In this document: positions 6,847-13,503 of the stretch, piece by piece | Layout: every line of letters starts with the position of its first letter | Position numbering within the stretch: position 1 is the stretch's first letter | DNA from: an uncultured Peptococcaceae bacterium | Lineage (GTDB): Bacteria > Bacillota > Peptococcia > Peptococcales > Peptococcaceae | DNA length: 14,905 nt | Assembly (NCBI GenBank): GCA_937922955.1 | Contig: CALAKO010000135.1 | Span: 1 to 14,905 of the forward strand | Reading direction: 5' to 3' | The notes under the pieces: model-generated | Told to the model about the DNA's origin: nothing | The model's database searches: none | What the model saw: the letters and a program-made list of their open reading frames with translations, nothing else | Made by a program: the position numbers and the translations under genes

Positions 6847-6879
6847 CCACTTTTTCAGACATCACTGAGGAGGACCTTT

Positions 6880-7632
6880 ATGGATATCAAACAGCTGGAA
6901 CAATACATCGTCCAAAGCGACCTAGGTATTGACACCAAACAAGCTGAAGCGTTTTTAATGCATTGCAATTTTGACGACGAACACTTCAACCCCGAGGAAC
7001 TTTTGGGCTACATTCGCAAGCAAGTGCTTGATTTCAGACGCCTTATGGCCTACTACCGCTGCGCAATGATGGAAATTGAAACGAAATTCAACGTTATCAA
7101 CGAGGATTTTTCCTGCCAATACGAACGAAATCCAATCCAGAGCATCAAAAGCCGACTCAAAGAACCAACCAGCATCCGTGACAAGATGCTGAAGCATGGC
7201 TATATTTTCAACGCCGAATCCATCGAAGAAAATCTCTTCGACGTTGCTGGTGTACGTGTCATCTGCTCCTTTGTGGACGACGTTTACCGCATTGCCGACG
7301 CGCTGATTCAACAAGACGACATCACCCTCGTCCGCCGCAAAGACTACATCGCCAATCCGAAAGAAAACGGCTATCGCAGCCTGCATCTCATCGTCTCGGT
7401 GCCAATTTTCCTCACCAATGAAAAACGCAGCATGAATGTGGAAATTCAGCTGCGCACCATTGCTATGGATTTCTGGGCGTCCCTGGAACATCAGCTGCAT
7501 TACAAAAAGGACTACGCCTTCACGCCTGAAATGGCTGCCGAATTGAAAAAATGCGCCGATGTCAGCACCGAGCTGGATCAAATGATGAATCAACTCTGCG
7601 TAAAAATTCATTCTGAAAACGATTGCTTTTAA
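6880..7632 (+). CDS. relQ: RelQ-type (p)ppGpp synthetase (RelA/SpoT domain)
   Basis: A 250-residue small alarmone synthetase that transfers pyrophosphate from ATP to GTP or GDP, making (p)ppGpp in the cytoplasm for stress and starvation signalling. The RelA/SpoT synthetase domain spans about residues 70-210, with RLKEPTSIRDKML, FDVAGVRVICSF, DYIANPKENGYRSLH and the EIQLRTIAMDFWASLEHQL motif, all typical of the YjbM/RelQ group. There is no hydrolase (HD) or TGS domain. At 250 residues it is longer than the roughly 210 usual for RelQ; the extra length is mainly the N-terminal 60 residues. The ATG at 6880 has GAGGAGG 6 bases upstream. The gene is monocistronic, with its own promoter, a hairpin leader and a shared terminator after it. 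Symbol by family resemblance. Confidence 0.88.
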   Translation: MDIKQLEQYIVQSDLGIDTKQAEAFLMHCNFDDEHFNPEELLGYIRKQVLDFRRLMAYYRCAMMEIETKFNVINEDFSCQYERNPIQSIKSRLKEPTSIRDKMLKHGYIFNAESIEENLFDVAGVRVICSFVDDVYRIADALIQQDDITLVRRKDYIANPKENGYRSLHLIVSVPIFLTNEKRSMNVEIQLRTIAMDFWASLEHQLHYKKDYAFTPEMAAELKKCADVSTELDQMMNQLCVKIHSENDCF

Positions 7633-7636
7633 AACC

Positions 7637-7666
7637 AAAAAAGGCCACCATCACGGTGGCCTTTTC
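7637..7666. terminator. Bidirectional terminator between relQ and glpK
   Basis: A perfect 7-bp stem (GGCCACC / GGTGGCC, 5-base loop) has six A on its left and TTTTCTT on its right, so it can stop both the rightward relQ transcript and the leftward glpK transcript. Confidence 0.9.
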
Positions 7667-9148
7667 TTATTTTGTTAACGTATGGGCAACGGCTTCTTTC
7701 CACCCATTGTAATTTTTCTCCCGTTCTTCATCACTCATGGACGGTTCATACACTTGCGCCAAACGATGACCGCTGCGCGCTTCATCTTTATCCTTCCAGA
7801 AACCAACGGTCAGCCCAGCTAAAAGAGCCGCCCCCATGGCAGTACTTTCAACTATTTCCGGCTGTTCCACGCGACGATTGAGGATGTCGGCCTGAAATTG
7901 CATGAGGAAACCGTTCTGTGAAGCGCCGCCATCAACACGCAGACTCGCCATATCAACATGCGTGTCAGCCTCCATGGCTTCCAACACATCTCGCGTCTGA
8001 TAAGCGATGGCTTCCAATGCAGCGCGAATAATATGAGAGCGTCCTGTGCCGCGGGTCAGCCCTTGAATCGTGCCGCGAGCGTACATGTCCCAATACGGCG
8101 CACCAAGCCCAACAAAAGCTGGCACAAGATACACCCCAGCATTGTCTTTCAACTTTTCCGCAAAAAACTCACTGTCAGAGGATTCTTCAATGAAACGCAT
8201 TTCATCGCGCAGCCACTGAATCACCGCACCACCAACGAAAATGGAGCCTTCCAGCGCATAGTCCGGTTTTTCATCCAAACCAGCAGCAATGGTTGTTACC
8301 AAGCCATGAGCGCTCTTCGTCGGCTTTTTTCCAATATTCATCAGCAGAAAACAACCCGTGCCATAGGTATTTTTAGCTTCCCCCTGCTCCCAGCACATTT
8401 GACCATAAAGAGCCGCCTGCTGATCACCAGCCATACCGGTGACCGGTACCTCAATATGCGCCGAACCAATGGAAGCGGTGCCAAAGTGATAGCCAGATGG
8501 TCGAACCTCCGGCAGCATGCAACGTGGAATATTGAAATAGTCAAGAATTTCCTGATCCCATTCAAGATCATTGATGTTAAACAGCATCGTACGCGATGCG
8601 TTCGTGTAGTCGGTCGCATGCACACGGCCTTCCGTCAATTTCCATAGAATCCAGGTGTCCACCGTGCCAAACAACAATTCTCCAGCGTTGGCACGGCTGC
8701 GATCAGGATCCACCTGATCGAGAATCCAGGCCAGCTTCGTTGCTGAAAAATAAGCGTCAACGACCAAGCCTGTTTTTTCCAACAATTTGCTTTCCCATTC
8801 GCTGCCTTTAATGTCCTCGCACAAATCCGCTGTGCGGCGGCACTGCCAAACAATGGCATTGTATACAGGCTTTCCTGTCACCTTATCCCACACAATGGTG
8901 GTCTCGCGTTGGTTGGTGATGCCAATGGCTTTGACATCATCCGGATGAATGTTGGTAATGGCCAACAGCTCTTGTAAAACACCAAAGGACGAAGCCCACA
9001 ATTCCATCGGATCTTCTTCCACCCAGCCTGGTTGTGGATAATACTGACTGACTTCCTGCTGACGCATTCCAATAATGGTCTGCTCATGGTCAAACGCAAT
9101 CGCGCGTGTACTGGTGGTTCCGATATCTAATGCTACTACATAGCCCAT
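7667..9148 (-). CDS. glpK: Glycerol kinase
   Basis: A full-length FGGY-family glycerol kinase of 493 residues, which phosphorylates glycerol with ATP to sn-glycerol 3-phosphate. Landmarks are the N-terminal phosphate loop DIGTTSTRAIAFD, GITNQRETT with substrate-contacting Arg-Glu, the FGGY signature around YFSATKLAWIL, the MAGDQQAALYGQ and NTYGTGCFLL segments, ALEGSIFVGGAVIQWLRDE, and VDGGASQNGFLMQFQADIL near residue 400. AAAGGA lies 8 bases before the ATG. No glpF, glpD or glpO is adjacent, so the pathway partners are elsewhere; a GldA-like dehydrogenase is 4.4 kb away. In the stretch before MAGDQQ, where Bacillus and Enterococcus GlpK carry the HPr-phosphorylated His in a YHFFG-like context, the alignment I make by eye has no His in that position. 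Confidence 0.96.
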   Translation of the reverse strand: MGYVVALDIGTTSTRAIAFDHEQTIIGMRQQEVSQYYPQPGWVEEDPMELWASSFGVLQELLAITNIHPDDVKAIGITNQRETTIVWDKVTGKPVYNAIVWQCRRTADLCEDIKGSEWESKLLEKTGLVVDAYFSATKLAWILDQVDPDRSRANAGELLFGTVDTWILWKLTEGRVHATDYTNASRTMLFNINDLEWDQEILDYFNIPRCMLPEVRPSGYHFGTASIGSAHIEVPVTGMAGDQQAALYGQMCWEQGEAKNTYGTGCFLLMNIGKKPTKSAHGLVTTIAAGLDEKPDYALEGSIFVGGAVIQWLRDEMRFIEESSDSEFFAEKLKDNAGVYLVPAFVGLGAPYWDMYARGTIQGLTRGTGRSHIIRAALEAIAYQTRDVLEAMEADTHVDMASLRVDGGASQNGFLMQFQADILNRRVEQPEIVESTAMGAALLAGLTVGFWKDKDEARSGHRLAQVYEPSMSDEEREKNYNGWKEAVAHTLTK

Positions 9149-9197
9149 TGCTTTCGTTCCTTTCTAATCACAAGTTATCTGGATATTCATGGTTTCT

Positions 9198-9203
9198 ATT
9201 ATA
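9198..9203 (-). promoter_or_regulatory. Extended -10 promoter of glpK
   Basis: TGTTATAAT on the minus strand is a perfect -10 with a TGn extension, 49 bases before the start codon. No convincing -35 is visible (TTTCGA at 17 bases). Confidence 0.6.
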
Positions 9204-9278
9204 ACAAATCCTTTTCCAATTCGAAACGCCTTCTCAATACTTTTAACATCTGTGATGATTTTAACCCACACATTTTTT

Positions 9279-9313
9279 CAAAAAAATGGCTCACGCATAA
9301 GCGTGAGCCATTT
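9279..9313 (-). terminator. Terminator of the class A PBP gene
   Basis: A perfect 13-bp stem (AAATGGCTCACGC / GCGTGAGCCATTT) with a 4-base loop, followed by TTTT on the minus strand so the T run is seven long counting the stem. It lies 15 bases after the PBP stop codon. Confidence 0.93.
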
Positions 9314-9328
9314 AACTTTTCAGTAAAA

Positions 9329-11650
9329 CTAGTAGACCGTACCGGTATTTTCACCGCCAGATCCCCAGCTTCCGCCGCCGGTACCACCGCCAGTGCCTGT
9401 ACCGCCACCAGTACCGGTTCCTGTGCCACCGCCTGTGCCGGTGCCACCACCAGTACCCCAGCTTCCATCGCCGGTTCCAGTACCAGTGCCTGTTCCAGTA
9501 TTGTTATCGGTGCCAGTATCCGTAGAGTTCGAATCATCTGTCGTGGTGCTGGAATCTGTATTGGAACTGTACTGATAATAAGAGTAGGTGTTTGTGGAAT
9601 AAGTGGTTGGTTCGGTACCAGATTTATACAGCTCGGTTGAGCGGTAAGAATATGGTGTAGAACGTGTCGCCAAAAGCCCACTCTTTGTATCAATAGTGAC
9701 CGATGTTAAGCCGTCTGGTTCTTCGAAGTATTCAAAATCGAGCCCTTGATGAACGTGGCTCATAATCGCCGCCCAGACAGCAGCTGCTGACGTGGAAGTC
9801 GAGTAAATGGTCGCAGCCTGATCGTAGCCCAACCAGAGCGCGCCAGTATACTGTGGCGTGTAGCCGCAGAACCAGAGGTCTTTCGTGTTATCCGTTGTAC
9901 CGGTTTTACCAGCCGTTGGACGACCATCGTAAATCTGACCAGCGCTGCCGATCCCATCAGAAACAACACTCTGCAGGCAGCTTGTAATCATATACGCTGT
10001 GGTTTCTTCCATAGCACGGTGACTTTCCGGTTCTTCTTCCCAAATCACATTACCATCATCATCGGTGATACGGACAATGGCATGTGGCTTGGTGTAAATG
10101 CCTTCGTTAGCAAAGCATTCATAAGCACCGGCCATTTCCAGCACGGAAACACCATTCGTCAAACCACCAAGACCAGCAGAAATGGTCAAGTCGGTGACGC
10201 CATTTTCGGATTCCTCAACGAGAGAGGTGATGCCGCAGTTCTTCGCAAATTCAACACCCGTTTCAGGACCAATATCGTTGACCACCTGCGCTGCAACAGT
10301 ATTCAGAGATTGCTCCAATGCGTAACGGATGGTGACATTGCCATGCGAACTTAGGTCGGCGTTCTTGATGGTGTGACCACCCACAGTATATGGTTGATCG
10401 TTGTAGACCGTCCCCGTTCCCATGTTGCCTTCTTCAAAGGCTGGACCATACACAAAGATCGGCTTGAACGACGACCCCGGCTGACGCTTGGCCTGCCATG
10501 CGTTGTTCCACAAGCCAGCAGCGCCTTCTTCCTGATGGCGGCCGCCAATCATCCCGGCAATGGTGGAGTCCTCATTGTTCAGCACAACCATCCCGGCCTG
10601 AAGATAGCCTTCACCAGCCCCAGGTGGAAAATTGCCGTCGTTTTCAAAGTAATCATACATGTAGCTCTGCAGATCCTGATCCAGACCTGTTTCAATGACA
10701 TAACCGCCACTGTATAGTTCTGCACGATCAATATTGAGCAACGACGTTGCCTCTTCAATAACATAGTCAATGTAGCTCTGATTATACGCCTGTGTTTCCG
10801 TATCGTTGTCAGTGGTAATCGATGCGGTAACAATCTCTGAATTGTTGGCTTCTTCATACTCTTCCTGAGTAATGACGCCATTGTCCAACATAGCATCGAG
10901 TACTTGTCCACGACGATATTTTGCATCGTCAGGATTGGTAATCGGCGACCAAGTCGTTGGGTTCTGGATCATCCCAGCCAACAGCGCGGCGTCTGCAATG
11001 GTCAGCTCGTTGGCATGTTTGCCAAGAATATCATTCGCGGCCGCTTCAATCCCATAGCAAGCCTGACCACTTAAGCCAATCCCCAGATAAACGCGATTGA
11101 GATACGCCGTCAGAATTTCATCTTTGCTGTATTCGTTTTCAATACGAACCGCTAACACTGCTTCCTGAATTTTACGTTTGTACGTTTTTTCATCACGGTT
11201 TTCCATCACCAAACCTGCCAGCTGCTGTGTAATGGTACTGCCCCCCTGGACAATGCCACCAGCACGCAAATTGGCAACCATAGCCCCACCGATACGAATT
11301 GGGTCAACCCCATGGTGGTCATAAAAACGTTTGTCTTCGATGGAAACAACAGCGTTTTTCATAGTGTCTGCAATTTCTCTGGATTCGACGCCAACATAAT
11401 TGGTGTCTACCATCTTATCAACAAAGACACCGTCCTTATCCACGATATAACTTGTAACATCAAAATCTGTGACATCCGTCTCTTCCAACGACGGCATGCC
11501 ACTGGTTGCTGCCAGAATTACAGTCCCTACGGTACTAATACCTACAACAACCAGCAAAAGTAAGACTAATAAAATAAAGTGAGATAATTTCAAACTGGAT
11601 GTGACCTGTTTGATGCTTTCGCGCAAGGACTTTTTCTTTTTATCACCCAT
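9329..11650 (-). CDS. Bifunctional class A penicillin-binding protein (PBP1A type)
   Basis: A 773-residue peptidoglycan synthase. A short basic cytoplasmic start is followed by one membrane anchor (about residues 24-50). The GT51 glycosyltransferase domain has catalytic Glu105 in SIEDKRFYDHHG and QGGSTITQQLAG. The transpeptidase domain has SSFK with Ser393, the SLN motif at 448-450 and KTGT with Lys582, so both activities look intact. After about residue 660 comes a Tyr/Ser/Thr-rich linker and a Gly/Thr-rich repetitive tail to the end, probably an extracellular flexible wall-spanning tail (inference). The ATG at 11650 has GGAGGG 7 bases upstream; an in-frame GTG/ATG further up lies in the promoter. 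It is divergent from a monofunctional GT51 enzyme and has its own terminator. The call PBP1A versus PBP1F or 2A types cannot be settled by reading. Confidence 0.93.
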   Translation of the reverse strand: MGDKKKKSLRESIKQVTSSLKLSHFILLVLLLLVVVGISTVGTVILAATSGMPSLEETDVTDFDVTSYIVDKDGVFVDKMVDTNYVGVESREIADTMKNAVVSIEDKRFYDHHGVDPIRIGGAMVANLRAGGIVQGGSTITQQLAGLVMENRDEKTYKRKIQEAVLAVRIENEYSKDEILTAYLNRVYLGIGLSGQACYGIEAAANDILGKHANELTIADAALLAGMIQNPTTWSPITNPDDAKYRRGQVLDAMLDNGVITQEEYEEANNSEIVTASITTDNDTETQAYNQSYIDYVIEEATSLLNIDRAELYSGGYVIETGLDQDLQSYMYDYFENDGNFPPGAGEGYLQAGMVVLNNEDSTIAGMIGGRHQEEGAAGLWNNAWQAKRQPGSSFKPIFVYGPAFEEGNMGTGTVYNDQPYTVGGHTIKNADLSSHGNVTIRYALEQSLNTVAAQVVNDIGPETGVEFAKNCGITSLVEESENGVTDLTISAGLGGLTNGVSVLEMAGAYECFANEGIYTKPHAIVRITDDDGNVIWEEEPESHRAMEETTAYMITSCLQSVVSDGIGSAGQIYDGRPTAGKTGTTDNTKDLWFCGYTPQYTGALWLGYDQAATIYSTSTSAAAVWAAIMSHVHQGLDFEYFEEPDGLTSVTIDTKSGLLATRSTPYSYRSTELYKSGTEPTTYSTNTYSYYQYSSNTDSSTTTDDSNSTDTGTDNNTGTGTGTGTGDGSWGTGGGTGTGGGTGTGTGGGTGTGGGTGGGSWGSGGENTGTVY
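9341..9500 (-). repeat. GGN-ACN tandem codon repeats in the PBP tail
   Basis: The last 55 or so codons of the PBP are almost only Gly and Thr, written as short imperfect repeats of GGN and ACN codons. The word CCCCAGCTTCC (Gly-Ser-Trp-Gly) occurs at 9363 and again at 9456, exactly 93 bases or 31 codons apart, suggesting duplication of a longer unit. Confidence 0.8.
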
Positions 11651-11674
11651 GCAACAGCCCTCCTTATCGACCTC

Positions 11675-11680
11675 ATTATA
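11675..11680 (-). promoter_or_regulatory. Extended -10 promoter of the class A PBP
   Basis: The minus strand reads ATGCTATAAT, a perfect -10 with TGn extension, 24 bases before the ATG. There is no good -35. Confidence 0.65.
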
Positions 11681-11788
11681 GCATAGAACCACCATAATCC
11701 CTAGGAGAAGTTCCCACTTGTCGGTAAAAATTCATTATTTCTTTATGAAAACCACTACTTTTCCCAACATGTTGTCACCATATTCCGA

Positions 11789-11794
11789 TATAAT
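11789..11794 (+). promoter_or_regulatory. -10 element of the monofunctional glycosyltransferase gene
   Basis: A perfect TATAAT 41 bases before the ATG at 11836. No -35 is recognisable at 16-18 bases (AACATG at 17), and the nearby TTGTCA is only 11 bases away, too close. Confidence 0.5.
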
Positions 11795-11835
11795 AGAAAC
11801 TGCAATATTGTGTGTTCATCACAAAGGAGAACCCT

Positions 11836-12558
11836 ATGTTTAATTTTATTTCTCGACTGTTTCGGCGCCTGCTTCGTTTAATTGTTCTGCTGGCGCTGTT
11901 CGTGACCATGATCACCCTAGCGATCTGCGCCGTCACTGGCTATAACGCGTACCATGAAGCCACCAACGACCGTCCCATCGCGCAAGCTATGGCCGACGTG
12001 CAGTCCCAAGACAATTACACCCCATTGGATCAAATTCCACAAATCTATCAGGATGCCGTGGTCGCCACTGAAGATCACCGATTCTATGACCACCACGGTT
12101 TCGATGTCATTGGCACAACACGCGCTCTTATTCGCAACGCTCTCAGCGGTGAATTGCAGGAAGGCGGCAGCACCATTACGCAACAGCTGGCACGCAATCT
12201 TTACTATACCCAAGAGCAAACACTCTCACGAAAAATTGCAGAACTGATCACCGCTGTTCAAATCGAACGCCACTACTCAAAATCAGAGATTCTAGCCGCC
12301 TACATCAATACCATCTACTACGGCGACGGCTACTACACCATCGCCGACGCAAGCTGGGGATATTTTGGCGTTTCACCTTCTAATCTCAGCGCGGGCCAGG
12401 CCACATTATTGGCCGGTGTGCCAAACGCACCAAGCGTCTATGCCCCAACCGTCAACTACAACCTTGCCCGCCAACGTCAGCAGCAAGTGCTCAACCGTAT
12501 GGTCGACGAAGGCTACCTGAGCAAGGACGACGCCACCGCCATTTACAACGAAGGATAA
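11836..12558 (+). CDS. Monofunctional peptidoglycan glycosyltransferase (GT51)
   Basis: A 240-residue protein that polymerises lipid II into glycan strands. A basic N-terminus and one membrane anchor (about residues 14-38) precede a complete GT51 domain: VVATEDHRFYDHHG with the catalytic Glu79, EGGSTITQQLARNLYY, the second-helix KIAELITAVQIERHYSKSEILAAYINTIYYGDG and the closing LAGVPNAPSVYAP segment. There is no transpeptidase domain, which distinguishes it from the divergent neighbour. The start at 11836 follows AAAGGAG with 8 bases; an upstream in-frame start at 11812 lacks a ribosome binding site. It belongs to the MGT/SgtA-like group; its product would depend on other PBPs for crosslinking. 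A bidirectional terminator follows immediately. Confidence 0.92.
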   Translation: MFNFISRLFRRLLRLIVLLALFVTMITLAICAVTGYNAYHEATNDRPIAQAMADVQSQDNYTPLDQIPQIYQDAVVATEDHRFYDHHGFDVIGTTRALIRNALSGELQEGGSTITQQLARNLYYTQEQTLSRKIAELITAVQIERHYSKSEILAAYINTIYYGDGYYTIADASWGYFGVSPSNLSAGQATLLAGVPNAPSVYAPTVNYNLARQRQQQVLNRMVDEGYLSKDDATAIYNEG

Positions 12559-12559
12559 G

Positions 12560-12603
12560 AAAAGGCCGATGCCTGAACATTCACGTTCAGGCCTCGGCCT
12601 TTT
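12560..12603. terminator. Bidirectional terminator between GT51 gene and ribU
   Basis: AAAAGGCCGA-t-GCCTGAAC pairs with GTTCAGGC-c-TCGGCCTTTT around loop ATTCAC: 18 pairs with one mismatch. A run on the left and T run on the right suit both convergent genes. Confidence 0.93.
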
Positions 12604-12608
12604 TATTG

Positions 12609-13238
12609 TTACTGACGCACGGTGCGGTCTGGCTGCAGCCCCATCATGGAGCGCAGTGCATTGCCAACGCGTTTGTAAAGCACATAAGTCAGAAGCGCGG
12701 TTACCCCATGTTTAATCAGGTTGAATGGGAAGACCGCAAAAATCATCAGACTCACGGTATCGTTCACCCATGGATTGACCGCATGGCCCATGGCCACGAT
12801 GGTTTCAATTGGCAGACCATAAAGAGTAGCATACATTGGCAGCATAATGTACGCATTGAGGAACACGTAGACCACACTGACGAACACCGTTGAAACCACA
12901 AGGGCAATCTTGGCACCTTTTTTGGTATGCATGCGACGATAGATCAACGATGCCGAAAGGATGAAGCACATGCTGCCGATAAGGTTGGAAAGGTCACCAA
13001 CAAACACGGTTGAGGTGCCCTGGAACATCAGCTTGAGCACAATTTTTACAAAGACAACCCCACATCCGGCCACTGGGCCCAGGAAAAATCCCGCAAAGAG
13101 CGCCGGCAGCTCGGCAATATCGAACTCATAAAAACTTGGCACGAATGGCAGCGGAAAGCGCAGCAGCATTAACACACAGCTCAACGCTCCCAAAACACCG
13201 ACGAAGGCAACGGTTTTGACACGATTTTTTTGACTCAT
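12609..13238 (-). CDS. ribU: Riboflavin transporter S-component RibU (ECF type)
   Basis: A 209-residue membrane protein with about six hydrophobic segments, matching the ECF transporter S-component for riboflavin. The family's opening (VAFVGVLGALSCVLMLLRFPLPF), FYEFDIAELPALFAGFFLGPVAG and VGDLSNLIG are visible. RibU captures riboflavin and works with a shared EcfAA'T energising module that is not in the window. The ATG at 13238 has AAAGGAG 6 bases upstream; a longer in-frame reading from 13304 would run through the riboswitch terminator and is rejected. The FMN riboswitch directly upstream independently confirms the flavin role and indicates repression when FMN is plentiful. Single gene, with terminator shared with the convergent GT51 gene. 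Confidence 0.95.
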   Translation of the reverse strand: MSQKNRVKTVAFVGVLGALSCVLMLLRFPLPFVPSFYEFDIAELPALFAGFFLGPVAGCGVVFVKIVLKLMFQGTSTVFVGDLSNLIGSMCFILSASLIYRRMHTKKGAKIALVVSTVFVSVVYVFLNAYIMLPMYATLYGLPIETIVAMGHAVNPWVNDTVSLMIFAVFPFNLIKHGVTALLTYVLYKRVGNALRSMMGLQPDRTVRQ

Positions 13239-13261
13239 AATGAATCTCCTTTCCCGCCGGC

Positions 13262-13300
13262 AAAAAAATGTCCCCGGCGATACACAGAATCCCAGGGACA
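13262..13300 (-). terminator. Terminator platform of the FMN riboswitch
   Basis: On the minus strand TGTCCCTGG pairs with CCGGGGACA (9 pairs, one G-U) around a 13-base loop and is followed by seven T. It lies between the aptamer and the ribU ribosome binding site, so FMN binding probably ends transcription early. Confidence 0.88.
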
Positions 13301-13302
13301 CC

Positions 13303-13409
13303 ATCTTCTCTCATCCAGACTATACTGTCGGTACCGGAATCACACCGGTTCATGCCTTACGGCTCGCGGACTATACCGCCGGTGGGGAATCGCACCCCGC
13401 CCTGAAGAT
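13303..13409 (-). promoter_or_regulatory. FMN riboswitch (RFN element)
   Basis: The minus strand carries the conserved RFN elements in order: ATCTTCAGGGCGGGGTG at the 5' side, GATTCCCCACCGGCGGTA, AGTCCGCGAGC, an AACCGGTGTGATTCCGGT arm, ACCGACAGTATAGTC and GGATGAGAGAAGAT closing the P1 stem. Ends pair as ATCTTC / GAAGAT. Being upstream of ribU, it should control riboflavin uptake by sensing FMN. Confidence 0.97.
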
Positions 13410-13436
13410 ACGTAACAACTATTTAATTTTAATTAA

Positions 13437-13465
13437 AGTTTACGCGTTCTAACAAACGCTGTCAA
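13437..13465 (-). promoter_or_regulatory. Promoter of the FMN riboswitch-ribU unit
   Basis: The minus strand shows TTGACA (13460-13465), a 17-base spacer and TAAACT (13437-13442), with the aptamer beginning about 27 bases further on. The spacer holds a small inverted repeat GCGTT-N6-AACGC. Confidence 0.75.
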
Positions 13466-13503
13466 GATATTTATCCGCTTTATAAATTCTTATAAACACC
13501 GGT

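Noticed and set aside
6796..6879. Upstream in-frame start for the relQ-like gene
   Set aside because: The ATG at 6796 overlaps the promoter -10 region, so it would not be transcribed; the ATG at 6880 has an ideal GAGGAGG.
7958..8647. 229-codon plus-strand open frame
   Set aside because: It is antisense to glpK, whose full-length conserved sequence is unambiguous.
9205..9235. Possible CcpA (cre) site upstream of glpK
   Set aside because: The best candidate (AGAAGGCGTTTCGA on the minus strand) has about three mismatches to the cre consensus, too weak to call.
11772..11794. TTGTCA as -35 of the GT51 gene promoter
   Set aside because: Only 11 bases separate it from the TATAAT, too few for a sigma-70 type promoter.
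13239..13304. Longer N-terminus for RibU
   Set aside because: The extension would translate through the riboswitch terminator and lacks a ribosome binding site.
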